Assembly: GCA_023678885.1 (NCBI GenBank)
Contig: CM042965.1
Location: forward strand, 28,811,777-28,875,776
Source: Pogostemon cablin
Lineage: Eukaryota > Streptophyta > Magnoliopsida > Lamiales > Lamiaceae
Direction: 5' to 3'
DNA: 64,000 nt
Part shown: piece after piece, positions 22,109 through 33,616 of the stretch
How positions within the stretch are numbered: position 1 is the stretch's first letter
How the letters are laid out: each line of letters begins with the position of its first letter
The notes under the pieces: model-generated
The model's database searches: none
What the model saw: only the letters and a program-made list of their open reading frames with translations
Told to the model about the DNA's origin: nothing
Position numbers and translations under genes: made by a program

Positions 22109-23213
22109 CGTGTCATCATTTTGTAGCGGTTTATATACTCTTCTCCATAACCTCGTGGCTCCATAAGCTATATAAGTGTGAGGAATAATTATGAACCCGA
22201 CCAATCAATATTTAAAGCATCAAACGATGCATAATATGTAAAACACACACGATAGATCTAAGAACCATGTAAGAATCAGATAGTTGAAATTTTCTATTTT
22301 GAAGTGGAGCTAAAAAGATGTAGATGATATACTGACTCTGCTCATGCCTTCTCATAAAGAGTGCAACAAAGAAACTAATAAGATACACAGTAGTTGGCGC
22401 ATTAGTTATCATGAATAGTGCAAGATCAAGATTTCATTCAAATCATTAATAGCATCCTTCAAATTGTTTCATCTTTAGTTAAATGTCTTCTAGTTTGCAA
22501 AATAAATATGCCGAATGCAAAGGATGGTGAAAGCACACATCTTAAATAGGTTAGGTTCAAGGTCGTTTTGTAAGCTGTAAATAATTAACTTAAAGTAAAA
22601 ACTAGAACAAAGAAATGGGACTTCACAGATAAAAAAAGAGGCTAATGGTAAATTTTATATGCCAAAATCGAACCTACACGTCGAGAAGGCTATTATCTAT
22701 GAGCAACTTTTTAGTTCAAGAGAAATCTTAATAGCCACGTGATTCAGAATCTACAATTCAGAACAAACGGATTACTAATCCATAATTAGAGAAGATAACA
22801 ACACTTCAAATTATCAAAAGAATGCAAGCAAAAAAATGATGTAATGGTAAAATATGATTTTTACCTTTGTTACAGTAAACACTCTGCTAAGGAAAAATCG
22901 GGATAACACGTAATAGTGATCGGCATTATCACCCAACCACACCTTCACCTGAAAAAATAAAAACAAACATGGGAAGACATGAATAATTACTGAACAAAAG
23001 TAGAGATTTTAATTATTATGAAATAAATGAAGAAGATAAAAATAGTTTAATCCTGATTTCTAGACCTTAACAAAATCATATTTGGATGAAGCGTTCCGAG
23101 TGGAGAAGGGAAACAACTGACTGTGCTATTTTATTTTGATGATCAAATTCATCATCATCATCTTCCTTATTATTGTTAGGATTTTCGATTACCAGTCCTT
23201 TCTCTTTCTTCAT
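22109..23213 (-). pseudogene. P-loop NTPase (2-phosphoglycerate-kinase-like), N-terminal exons
   Basis: Three exons read on the minus strand with good splice sites. Exon a (23213-23066) starts at an ATG and ends with the codons for SKYDFVK at a GT donor; it holds a 1-base-type frameshift after about 40 codons. Exon b (22948-22865) follows a TTTTTTCAG acceptor and encodes VKVWLGDNADHYYVLSRFLL and a few more residues. Exon c (22167-22109) encodes LMEPRGYGEEYINRYKMMTR. From memory these match the N-terminal part of a plant P-loop protein related to archaeal 2-phosphoglycerate kinase. The exon expected between b and c was not found, and nothing of the kinase P-loop follows below 22109. It is a truncated relic; the C-terminal exons of the same kind of protein lie at 50847-56396. 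Confidence 0.65.
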
Positions 23214-24767
23214 TTCTAGTTATTTCCTGCTTGATTTATAGGAGTGTTTATGTAGCGGGTTGTGTTGTTTATTTGCTCATCAGTTCACCAATTCTATTTG
23301 TGGAACATAAGAAGGGAAAAAAAACCAAATTAATATCGCTGCAACCACAATCAAAACCAAGTATATATCTACAAAATCAAAGGAGATAGCTCTAACTCAT
23401 AAACAACAAGCGAATGAATAGAGATAGCTAAGAAAGAATAAAGATATTTTAATTCTTAAAGTCTAAATAATTTAAAAACAAGAAAAAGATGTAATATAAT
23501 TTAAATTTCATGTACTATGATGAGGTACGCACTTATATATCTACCGACCTAAAATTAGGTTTGACAAAAATAAACTGAAAGAAATTAAAATAAAGTCTAA
23601 CAAGTAGTCTTCATCATGAACATTTTTTCAAAAATCACACATCATCATAGTCAATGTCATCATCGTGGTTGTCTTCATCATCTCTAAAACATACTTATGA
23701 TTACTTATTAAATAATACATTAACATGCTAATGTAATAATTCATGAAGTAGAAGAGCATAACATTCTTTTAAATTTGAATGACATGACCTTAAACTTGTA
23801 GTGATTTTCACTCACTCATTCTCATCATGCTCTTGATTTAACTTGTAGTACACATATAAAAGTCATGTAGTAATTTAATAATTTCTTATCGTGTTACCAG
23901 AACCTTTCCAAAACTTTTTAATTTGACAATTAAAAAAGTTAACATTCATGTTTTTCTTAATATATTTTTTTAATTTAACTATTTTTGTTGGTTTATTCAA
24001 TAAAAAATTATTAAATTAATTTATAAAAGTAAAAAAGAAAAAAAAAAGAAAGAAAGAGAGAGTGTGTGATGCTTGATTATTAATTAGTTTACTATACTAA
24101 TAATTAATAATAGAAATAATTACTTATACATACACAATTAAGACCTATTATTTACTACCAAGTACATCCATATAAAAAAATTACTCTTACATACAAAATT
24201 ATGAAATGAATTACCCAATTTGACCTCATTCTAATCTTAGACTGAATTCTGTTCCAATATTAATGGCAATTAAGATAGAAATCAAATATTCCTTTTTCAA
24301 TTCATTCGATTCTGTTTTATTCTCTTTCACCTGCAGATGTGTCCATGGTTGCACACCATAATCTCTGCAATAAGCCATAAGTGTTGTGAAGAAAATCAGA
24401 GCAATGCCATACTACGTATACATAAACATGAGCGATGGGAGTGAATACCAACACCCAACTGCTAACGAGTAGAATATTAGCCATCAGCTCCAAACCCATG
24501 GACTCACTGTCACATTTGAATCCTCCCTCGGATTCGTTTCTTGCTTGAAATAGGGGAGGTTGAGCTCGAGGCGGTGTTAGAAATTCTTAAGGAAAAATGG
24601 GTTACTGAAGTGTGAATCAGTGCTCATGTATGACATCATGGAGAAATTCCAATTTGCCTCTTCTGAATTGGAGAAGTTCTTCTTTTCCATGGCTTGCCAA
24701 CTCCGCCGCTTAGAATTCCCTCCGCTCGATGGTTGCCCCTCTCGGAGGAGCCTCCTAATGGTGGGGG
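23214..24767. other. Intergenic DNA, no supported gene
   Basis: AT-rich. Two short frames (24499-24317 minus, 60 codons; 24646-24777 plus, 43 codons) match nothing that I recognise and are not called. Confidence 0.5.
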
Positions 24768-24989
24768 TGTTGGAGTAAATCAGATTCCTATAATGTGAAG
24801 TTTGAATTTTGGTTGTTTGTGTTAGTCAAAGTGGCTCATAGAATTTCTTGTTGTCTTTCAATCTTCTAGTTGTATAAATACGTGATGTAATGTCAAGCTT
24901 TGTAATCCAATTCGAAAAAGTTAAATCACCTAAACCAACATCAAAGTTTCTTTGGTAGATTTTATATTCTGCAAAATCTAGTTCCAACA
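24768..24989 (+). mobile_element. Small Copia-like solo LTR or TRIM
   Basis: 222 bp with inverted ends TGTTGGA...TCCAACA, a TATA-like TATAAATA near 24876 and the U-rich/polyadenylation tone of plant Copia LTRs. The flanks are GGGGG on the left and GGGGT on the right, an almost perfect 5-bp target duplication. No internal domain. Confidence 0.7.
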
Positions 24990-25079
24990 GGGGTGAGCTA
25001 CAAGGGTTCTTCTAATGATGAGTTTGTGAGTTTGGGTTCTTCTACTACTGAATTATGTTCTTCTAGTATTTAGATACAC

Positions 25080-25559
25080 TTGAATGATTTGAGGGGTGTA
25101 CCTAAATTGCGAGATATGATGTATCCATTTCAAAACATAAGTAGGAACGGACACGACGACATAACCAATGAAGACTTGAGCAAAATGCAGTATCTGAAAG
25201 TTGTAGTGAAGGAGACACTACATTTTTATCATCCAATTCCATTGTTAAGCCGTATGGCACGACAGGATACTGTTGTCATGTGGTACGATGTTTCTGCTGG
25301 GACAATCCTCATGGTGAATGTTTGGGAAATCGAAAGAGATCCAACATGTTGAGACGAGCCACATGAGTTTACACCAGAGAGATTCATAAACTCTGTAGTG
25401 GATTTTGAGGAGCTTGCTCTTGAGCTAATCCCATTTGCGATAGGAAGAAAAGGCTATCTTGTAATTGCATTTGCTGTGATAAGTGTTGAGTTTGTGTTAG
25501 CTAATCTTGTCCACAAGTTTCGCAAATACTACTTGATTTGTTGGGTTTGGAATTTTTAA
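25080..25559 (+). pseudogene. Cytochrome P450 fragment, CYP71 type (dead)
   Basis: The C-terminal third of a plant P450. In order it has EEDL-type NEDLSKMQYLK, the K-helix KETLHFYHPIPLL (the ExxR Arg has become His), SAGTILMVNVW, RDPTC, then a TGA at 25350-25352 where Trp is expected. The same frame continues with DEPHEFTPERFIN (the PERF motif) and LIPFAIGRKGY, where the haem-binding Cys of the FxxGxRxC motif has become Tyr. The end (VEFVLANLVHKF) reads into unrelated codons and stops at 25557-25559. Such enzymes sit in the endoplasmic reticulum and oxidise specialised metabolites; this copy lost its N-terminal two thirds, its ExxR Arg and its haem ligand. Confidence 0.9.
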
Positions 25560-26949
25560 TTTTTAATTTGTCTTATGGAGTGAGCTATCTTCTTTTGTAA
25601 TGTCGCCAGTGTTAAGGTTCTATGATTCAAGTACTTTTCAACAATAACCCACTCTTGAAGTGATATTTAAGGCAATGTGATGAATATGCCCAAAATAAAT
25701 AATTTGCAACAAATTTTTTTTGAAATGTTGAAACCATAACTTGTTACAACTTCATATAATTATTCTTTGCTATAATAATAAAATGAAATGATTAGTTCAA
25801 GAGTACATATGAAGTAATCAAACATCAATGTATAATCATAAGGTGAATTAACTCTATTCAGATATCAATCTTTCACATCAAACCAAAAGCACCGATAAGT
25901 TTTGATTGACTTTAGAAGCATATAGTTTAAAAACTACTCCTAGATTGATAAATTTTTAACTACATATTTGCCCACTGCATACAAACCCCATTGATTAAAA
26001 GAAGCATATGAGTAAACATATGTCTCAACAGCTTCTTCATTTAGCAATTTCCCTTTACAGAACTAGTCACTACTACCATTTAAAGTTGACTATCAGATCA
26101 TTAGTCACATATCCCGAGCAAGAATGTCCTATCGCAACATTACTAAAGTGCCACGGCCGACCAAGAAGTCATTTCTTCATCAATCATGGTAGACACCTAC
26201 CATTCCGCTGATTGAACTCTCTGTAAAACGTTTAGATGTCTTTATATCTTCTCGTCTGGAATTAATCCTTCATGAGCTGCAAGCAAAAAAAAAACATGTG
26301 AATGCTTGACGAGAGAGAATTAAAAAGCACAAACAGGATATTAAAGATCGAAAAATGCTCAAACTATATTACTTTTTGCACAAAATGCAACTTCCATTCT
26401 ATGACACTTCATGAAATTCCATTTCACAATTTAACAGGAAATAGATTACACATGAAATGCAAAAGTCAAAATTCAATAGAAATTCATGTTAAACTTCTTC
26501 ACTAAATGCAAAACCAAAGTCCAAACTTCATGCACTACTCTCAACTAATGAAAATCCAAACTTCATGTTTAACGAAAATCTGAAAATTACACAACATGCA
26601 CAAAACAATTCAAAAGGATCAATGTAAGATGCTTTCACTGTGCCATGATTCATAATGATCTGAACTTAGTGACTAAAATCCCCAGTCTAGTCCTAAGTAC
26701 ACACAAGTCGGATAAGCCTTGGGAGCAAATGCTTCAGCCCCAATTGTCAAACATTAATCATCTTCTTCCAAAAAAAAAGTTATTCAAACTAAATCAATTA
26801 AAATCAATTTTTTTTAAAAAAATCAAGAACTTCAACTATAAAATGAATTAGATTATAGCTAGTGACTAGCTCCTAGGTGCTCTATAACGTCCAATGCATG
26901 AGTTAGTTGCCACACTAACTCAACCTGGCACATTTCAATTTTTCACTAC
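25560..26949. other. Intergenic DNA, no supported gene
   Basis: Only short chance ORFs. From about 26300 the composition drifts toward the 'aaatgcaa / catgaaat' words that become the tandem repeat at 27170. Confidence 0.5.
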
Positions 26950-27169
26950 TCTCAACTATTTGCTGCTTTAAAACTTAAATTTGCATGAAATGTCCAACAT
27001 AAATATTCATGAAAATCAGCTCAAATTTTTTTTGATAATGCACATAAAATTGGCATGCACATATATGGCACGAAATGAAATAGAAAATTAAACTTAACAT
27101 TGCACAAAATGCACACGACAACCTTCCAAACTTTGCAGCCCAAGCAAAACAATAACTATGCACAAATTC

Positions 27170-27850
27170 CATGTTTGTAGTAAATGCATTTCACATTACT
27201 AAACCTGCATTTAGCATCAACAACTTCAACTTCTCCTTCAATCTTGCATTTACACGTGCACCAGATGCATCCAATTCATTCACACTTGTACAAAATGCAT
27301 TACATTGCTATGATTTCACACAACTTCTCATTTATACTGCACTAAACGCAACCCACTTCAAATGTAAACTTGCACCAAATGCATTTAAACTATCACCCAC
27401 CATGAACCAAATGTATAGAACTTCATCGACTACATCAATCATAATCTGCAGCAAATGCATTTAATAATACTAAACTTGCACTTAAAATCGACAACTTCGA
27501 CTTCTCCTTTAAACATACATTGAAACATGCATCAAATGCGTATAGTATTGCACCAAATGCACTTAACATTACTCAACCTGCATTTAAAATCGACAACTTC
27601 GACTACTCCTTTAAACCTGAATTTAAACTTGCTCCAAATCCACAAAGTTCATTTAAACTTGCACCAGATGCATTTAACATTAACAAGTCTGCATTTAAAA
27701 TCGACAACTTCAAGTTCTCCTTTAAACTTGCACCCAATTCATTTAAACTTCCACCAAATGCATAACATTTGCTATGAGTTCACACAATTTGTTATTTAAA
27801 CTGCACCAAATGCAAACCACTTCAAAATTAAATTTGCACCAAATTCCAAC
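27170..27850. repeat. Degenerate compound tandem repeat
   Basis: A block close to CTGCATTTAAAATCGACAAC, then TTCGACTTCTCCTTTAAAC, occurs about four times (near 27208, 27476, 27581 and 27691). A second block (CACAACTT...TTTATACTGCACTAAACGCAA) occurs near 27320 and 27783. TGCACCAAATGCATTTAA recurs between them. The frames it opens are repeats of the same words (FKLAPNAF, FKIDNF), not a known protein. Confidence 0.75.
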
Positions 27851-28289
27851 AAGTTCACAGCTAAACACGCACCAATACAGTGAACATGCACCAACAATCA
27901 GACACCAGTAACCAGTAGTATTCACATACTCCATTAATCAAAACGTAAAATTTTGCCACATTGCACAACATGCAAATATCCCACAACCGAAAAAATCTCA
28001 GAATATCACAATTGATAGCGAACACAAATACATGCATACAAGAGGATATACCCAAATTAAAATACCCAAAGTATAATTGCATGAATTAGATAAAAATATC
28101 AAAATTCCAAAACGAATTGAAGGGTTTCACATAGAATTATGCATATACAATGTGTGAAAATTTCATACGGTGCAAACCTGGTGAAGTTGTTCAACTATGT
28201 GGATGTCCAAAAACCTCAACCTTCAATTGGGATGAAAAACCATAATATAATCGATTTGAAAATCCCCAAAATTGACGGATACGACCGAG

Positions 28290-28538
28290 ATGAACAAGCG
28301 TGTTTCACTTTCTGAATTCGCGGCATCGATGCCCAACTTCGATACTTCAATTTATGCAATCTCAGAGGGGAATCGATGTGCAAACCCTTCACGACAAATC
28401 TCAATTGCAATCTCCAAGCGATATAACTGGTGGGGAGTCGAAAATTATGAAGAGGATGCAAATAATGCAATCGCCTTCCCAAAACATGAGTTCAAAAATC
28501 AAGGAGAGAAATTAACGGGATTTTGTTTGACAATTTGA
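28290..28538 (+). CDS. Unrecognised 82-codon ORF
   Basis: The frame from ATG at 28290 runs to a TGA at 28538. The product would be hydrophilic with no signal peptide or membrane segment. The opposite strand is also open for about 88 codons (28482-28216), so neither can be preferred. I do not recognise either protein. The base composition is less AT-rich than its surroundings, which is why I list it. It may be a piece of an old gene or transposon next to the tandem repeat region. Confidence 0.2.
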   Translation: MNKRVSLSEFAASMPNFDTSIYAISEGNRCANPSRQISIAISKRYNWWGVENYEEDANNAIAFPKHEFKNQGEKLTGFCLTI

Positions 28539-28747
28539 AGAAAGTTCGCTGTTTTGGGTTTATGCAGTTATTGGGGCAAAAGGGGAAACATAAACACAAA
28601 TTTTGTAGTTAGTAGTAAGAATGCTTTTAGAATGTATCTATAAGTTAAATACACTTAGGGCTTGTAGTGGATAGTAACCAACTCTTAATAATAAGTGTAA
28701 TATTTGTAAATATAAATAGAATGTAAAAAATATAGCAAAGTATATAT
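28539..28747. other. AT-rich spacer
   Basis: Nothing recognised; it ends in a short TA run before the hairpin end at 28750. Confidence 0.5.
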
Positions 28748-28749
28748 AT

Positions 28750-29340
28750 ACTAGTATGAAACCCGCGTACAACGCGGGATCATTTAATTATTATTTTTAT
28801 TTTTTTATAATTAAATCATTTGTGTCATATAATGATTCAACATTAATTAGGGAGATTTATCGATTTTTTAAAGGTGGATCGAATCTCTTCTTGAGTTGCT
28901 CTATCGAAATAAATTTTTATATTTTCATAAATCAATTTTATTCTTGGAGAAACGAAAATGTGTATTTGAATGAATAGCCAAAAAGTCTTATTTATAGGTG
29001 GGGTGAGAGAGAATATTATATGTAATATTTTTTTTCCTTTTATATATGATTTAATTTGATATTTAATTAATTTATGCATGAAAAGATTTAGTAACTAATT
29101 AATGATAGCCAAATAAATAAATAAAATATTAAAAATTTAATCATTATTGAAAATAAGAAACACATCATTTAAAAAAGAAAATATTAAATAAGGAAGTTAA
29201 TTAAAAGTAAATAAGAAAAATATTAAAAAAAGTATTAAAAATTAAAAAAATTAAGAGAATTACACGTCACATTGGAGCGCTATAGAGATGACACGTCAGC
29301 AAGTAATGTGCAACCATATCGGGGCAATTTTTCTCTTTGC
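28750..29340 (-). mobile_element. Helitron-like piece, hairpin end at left
   Basis: ACTAGT (28750-28755) is followed by a hairpin CCCGCGT/ACGCGGG (28762-28768, 28772-28778). Read on the minus strand this is a hairpin followed by CTAG, like a Helitron 3' end. The adjacent 28853-29300 is homologous, in the same orientation, to 46838-47293. No Rep/helicase gene is present, so it is non-autonomous; the other end is unclear. Confidence 0.5.
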
Positions 29341-29680
29341 TGTATATTTATATAACTGTTAGTATTATATTTTTTTTTTCATTGTATTTAAGTAAATTAT
29401 GACCAAAATATGTAACTCTTACTAATAAATCCCTAATTTTACTGGCTGTCTAAAATAAATATCAATTATATATAAAAAAATCTCAATTTATTCTTTTATT
29501 TTCTATACATGATTTGATTTGATACTAATTAATTAATTTATATAAAATTATTTAGTTATTAATTCCAATTAATGATACTAAAATAAATAAGTCAATAAGT
29601 GTATAGGAAAAATAAATAAATAATAAGATCATACATGAACAACACGTTAGCGAAAAAGGACTTTGTTGTACTATATTTAA

Positions 29681-29714
<34 letters not shown>
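29341..29714. other. AT-rich DNA and TA microsatellite at an insertion site
   Basis: No gene. It ends with a TA run (29690-29714) that was the target of the following element and resumes at 45918. Confidence 0.7.
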
Positions 29715-29719
<5 letters not shown>

Positions 29720-31404
29720 AGTGTGTAAATTCACAAGTTTGGCATCATGTTTTGTGCTAGTTTTGGAGAGTTTTGAGGTGGAAATAGGTGGAAAACCTAT
29801 ATATATTGTGAATTAGCATAAATCAGGTGTTAGTGGAGCTTTTTAAGTGGTTTTCATAGCAAAAATAGAGTGGAAGTGCCAAGAATCGAAGAGACGAAGT
29901 CGAGACCACGCGAACCGCCAAGGAAAGAGTAGGGTTCAACCTGGTTGGAGGAGGGTTTGACCTCTCCTACAGGTCGAACCAGCATTGCAAAATGGCAGAA
30001 AGAGGATTCGACCACGACTCAAGGGGTTCGACCTGTTTGATCAGGTCGAACCATGGTCGAACCAGTTCGCGAGAAGATGGGTTCGACCACGACGATGGGG
30101 TTCGACCTGACAGTTGGTCGAACCAGGAGCGGAAATTATCCAGTAGCGTGGTTCGACCTGAGGTTCGACCTATACAAGAGGTCGAACCAAGTGCAGAATG
30201 TGTCCAGTAGCAGGGTTCGACCTGTGGTTCGACCTGTGGCCAGTGGTTCGACCTGTTTGACGAGGTCGAACCAAAACGCAGAAACTTACCTTATCTGGAT
30301 TTTCGAGACCAAAACACGTGGGATCACTTGAAAAGCCAATTCCAAGCTCTAGAGACGTGATTACAAGTATAAGAGGAGGCTCATGCAGTCAAAAAGATCA
30401 CGAAGGACGAAGATCACGAAGGACGAAAATCACAAAGGACGAAGATCGTGAATCATAAGAGGAGCCGAGTGAAGAGATTAGTGATCTACCCAGAGGGCGG
30501 TTACAGAGGTGTAGCTGGAGATTCAAGTAAGATTAGTCCAACTAACCATGATTGTTCTTAGATCAATCATGGGCTAGAGCCACTTCGGTAGTTCTAGTGT
30601 TATGAAGGTTTCATGAGTTAAATTTGTATTTCGTGTGTATACTCCGTACAACACTACTTGTGGTTTATTTTATATAAGATTGCAAATTTTTAATCCATAC
30701 TCATAGTTGTTTTGTGCATCAATAATCATTGTGTAGAGTCTGAATGCATAACATAGTTATTGGTTGAGTGCGTTCACTAATGAGCAGGATTTATTATTAT
30801 AATTCTAAGTGAAGGGATTCCGAAGTCTTATTAGAACTGTCTTATATGAATGTTTGTTAATTGAATTGAATTCGGGTTAACAAGTAGGATAAAGAGTATA
30901 ACTTTATAATACCTAAAAAGGGAGATCAAATCGGGTTAGAGTACTAAGTGCACGGGAAATAATTGATTATGATAGTACCTAGAAAGGGAGGTAAAGTATA
31001 CGTCTTGCTCTGAGGATATTTACACGTGTCAAAAGCTTATCTATTTGTATCTATAGAATAGATTTTATGGTCTAGCGATGCGTCCATAAACCACAAGACA
31101 GAGTCGGACATCGACACACGAAAGTACGAATTAACGAAGGAAACTGGATGGCCTGACGAACTACCTATTATCTTATTTGATCACAACTACTATTTTCTTG
31201 TTCTTGTTATTTAATTGTTATTTCAATTATTACTTAATTTACAAACCAAAATTACAATTCTCAACATAGTCTTAATTGCTAGAAAATAACTAAAGTGATA
31301 TTTATCCGTCCTGTGGATTCGATATTTAACTTGGTCACCTTCGAAACTACAATTGATATCCTTCATACTTGGGAATTAATTGTGTGTTGAGAAAATGCTC
31401 ATCA
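29715..31404 (+). repeat. 5' LTR of the Athila element
   Basis: 1690 bp. The hairpin array is at 29933-30272, the TATA box (TATAAG) at 30368-30373, then a long R-U5. The 3' LTR counterpart is 42241-45917. Confidence 0.93.
29933..30272. promoter_or_regulatory. GGTTCGACC/GGTCGAACC array in the 5' LTR, upstream of TATA
   Basis: Many direct and inverted copies of the 9-mer, often facing each other across a short loop. The spacer words GTCCAGTAG and ATCCAGTAG, which also occur in the internal arrays, recur here. Confidence 0.9.
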
Positions 31405-31410
31405 AGTTTT

Positions 31411-31428
31411 TGGCGCCGTTGCCGGGGA
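31411..31428 (+). promoter_or_regulatory. Primer-binding site, tRNA-Asp
   Basis: TGGCGCCGTTGCCGGGGA is complementary to the 3' end of plant tRNA-Asp, six bases after the 5' LTR. This is the standard Athila arrangement. Confidence 0.92.
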
Positions 31429-31514
31429 CGGCTAAAAATATTTTTTTGTTATTTCTAGTTTGTTAAGGCTATTTTTCTTGTTTTGTTGTTTTAATTCTAA
31501 TTCTTTTTAGGTGC

Positions 31515-33053
31515 ATGCTTATGAGATCAAAGAAAGGTGAACTTGAACCCTACAATCCTGAAATCGGAGCATCGTCAAGAAAGAAGAAGAAGAAGAGCAA
31601 GGCAAATACTATTGATCCAACTGAAGCTCTGAATTTTGGAGTTGAAGTTGACGAGCAGAATTCGCAGATGATTGAAGCTACAACTGAAGTTAATTCAGAA
31701 GTAAGGACAGTCAACATGGCAGTGAATCCGGATAATCTAGCCATCCGATAGGTTTTCAGAAATAATGGGACTAGAAATTTTGGGCTTCTAGGAGCAAGGG
31801 GAACTAATTCAGCGTTCGATCTTCATCCTGCTCTTATTAGCATGATAGAAAGGAACTCCTTTTCAGGAGGGTCTTTCGAGGATCCGCAACAGCATCTGAA
31901 CAAGTTCTTGGGCTATGCAAGTACTCAAAAAGATGTAGGAGAACATGAAGATGCAAGAAAGATCCTTTTGTTCAAATTCTCGCTTACTGAAAAGGCGAGA
32001 GATTGGTACGACACTATCAACGCAGCTGAGTGCACCACTTGGGAGCAACTGAAGTTATGGTTCTTGGAGAGGTATATGCCACCTTCAAAGGTGTTTAAGA
32101 TGAAGCAAGACATTAAACAATTCGCTATGGGTGGAGGGGAAAAATTTCATGAAGCATGGGATAGATTCAAGGACATGCTTAGGAAGTGTCCTCAACATGG
32201 GCTATCTAAAGCTCAATATATCATTATATTCTACAATGGATTGGATTGTGATTCACGAGTTTTACTGGATGCTTCTTCTAATGGAGCATTGCTTACAAAG
32301 TCATCCGTAGAGGCCGAGAAGTTATTTGAAGATATTTCAATGAATTTGAGGAATTGGCCAACTGATAGAGTTAGAGGTACTTATGTCCTTGGTAAGGTAG
32401 CTAAGGTTGAACAAGCAATGGTTAAAACAAGTAGAGAGGATGAGATCGTCTCTAGCTTGTCCAATATCAAGCTACTTGAATCCCAACAGAAGCAGATCAG
32501 TGAATTATCTCAGCGCGTGCCAATCATGCAGCAGGAGTTAAAGAATGAGGGACCAATCCAAGAGGAGTTGGAAGAGGCACACTATGCCATGGGTCAAAGT
32601 ATTCAAGGGACTAGGTATCCAGACCAAGGAAACCAGAACTACCATGGGAACTATCGAGGAAACTTTAATAATCGTGGTCCCCCGGGTGGTTATCAACAGC
32701 ATAGGAGGCCGGAGTTCTCATGGAGCAATCCGAATAATGTGATTCAACCTCCGATGGGTGTTGATCCGGGTGCTAAGGTGGAAGAAGGGAAACCGGGTCT
32801 TGAGGATACTGTGAACAGGTATATGGCCAAGAATGATGAAAGAGTTAACCGCCTTGAGGCCAAACTTGAAAAGAAAATCGATGCAAACCATGAGGTTATA
32901 TCTAAGTAGGTGAAGGACGTTACATTACTGATGGGGGATATGGCAGGAAGTGTTAACAAGCTTACTCAAACTCTTGAGAAAGGAAAGTTCCCGTCTCAAA
33001 GTATTGAGAATCCAAGGTCCTGCAACGCCATAACATTAAGGCCGGGAACATAG
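31515..33053 (+). pseudogene. Athila Gag (three in-frame stops)
   Basis: The frame from about 31515 encodes a Lys-rich N-terminus, then after a TAG at 31749-31751 the Gag capsid domain (FGLLGARG through FLGYAST, EKARDWYDTI, WEQLKLWFLERYMPPSK, KFHEAWDRFKDMLRKCPQHG). A Gly/Asn/Arg-rich segment (about 32620-32740) replaces a clear zinc knuckle. The stretch from 32770 is a predicted coiled coil by its heptad-like Leu/Lys/Glu pattern (NRLEAKLEKKID). TAG at 32907-32909 and TAG at 33051-33053 interrupt the same frame, which continues directly into the repeat array and protease. No frameshift occurs within Gag itself, so the frame was lost by point mutations only. Confidence 0.88.
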
Positions 33054-33102
33054 TGCGAGGGACCTATGAGGCCGGAATCAAATTTGGACATGTCTAGGGC
33101 GA

Positions 33103-33616
33103 GGTTCGAACATGGTTCGACCAACATTGAAGGTCGAACCCTACAGGGGAGGTCGAACCAACACACTGGACACGATCAGGAGAGACTGCAGCATCGATTC
33201 GACCAAACTGCATATGGTTCGACTTGTCCCACAGGTCAAACCATGGTCGAACCCCATAACTCGGAGCACTCTATTTTTCCAAAACACCGGTTCGACCAAA
33301 CCAATCTTGGTTCGACCTATCCAACAGGCCGAACCCAGGTTGAACCGCACCACTTGGAGCACTCTGTTTTGTCACAGCAACGGTTCGACCATGACGGTCA
33401 TGGTTCGACCTATCAAACAGGTCGAACCTTGGTCGAACCGGATGGCGAAAGGAGTACAGTAGGCCGGTTCGACCTAGCTACTCATGGTTCGACCTGTCTC
33501 ACAGGTCGAACCCAGGTCAAACCTCAAATTCAAAAAGAGAGCCGCTGTCCAGAAGGTAGGTTCGACCAGTACGTACATGGTTCGACCTATTCCACAGGTC
33601 GAACCCTGGTCGAACC
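33103..33616 (+). repeat. In-frame hairpin array in the gag-PR linker
   Basis: Five complete units of about 31 codons plus a partial one. Each has the protein pattern RFD-x4/5-GST-x2-TGRT-x-VEP, and each is built from four 9-mers: two GGTTCGACC then two GGTCGAACC. The central pair can form a stem; the best is GGTTCGACCTGT (33486-33497), a 3-base loop, then its complement (33501-33512). Confidence 0.92.

Noticed and set aside
24317..24499. 60-codon minus-strand ORF with a hydrophobic start, vaguely like a P450 N-terminus
   Set aside because: Only the hydrophobicity is suggestive; no conserved proline-rich hinge or other motif follows.
29933..30331. ORFs over the LTR hairpin array
   Set aside because: The palindromic 9-mers keep several frames open on both strands; there is no conserved start or domain.
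33103..33616. Array considered as a CRISPR
   Set aside because: The repeats are short inverted 9-mers in a plant retrotransposon, with similar rather than unique spacers and no cas genes.
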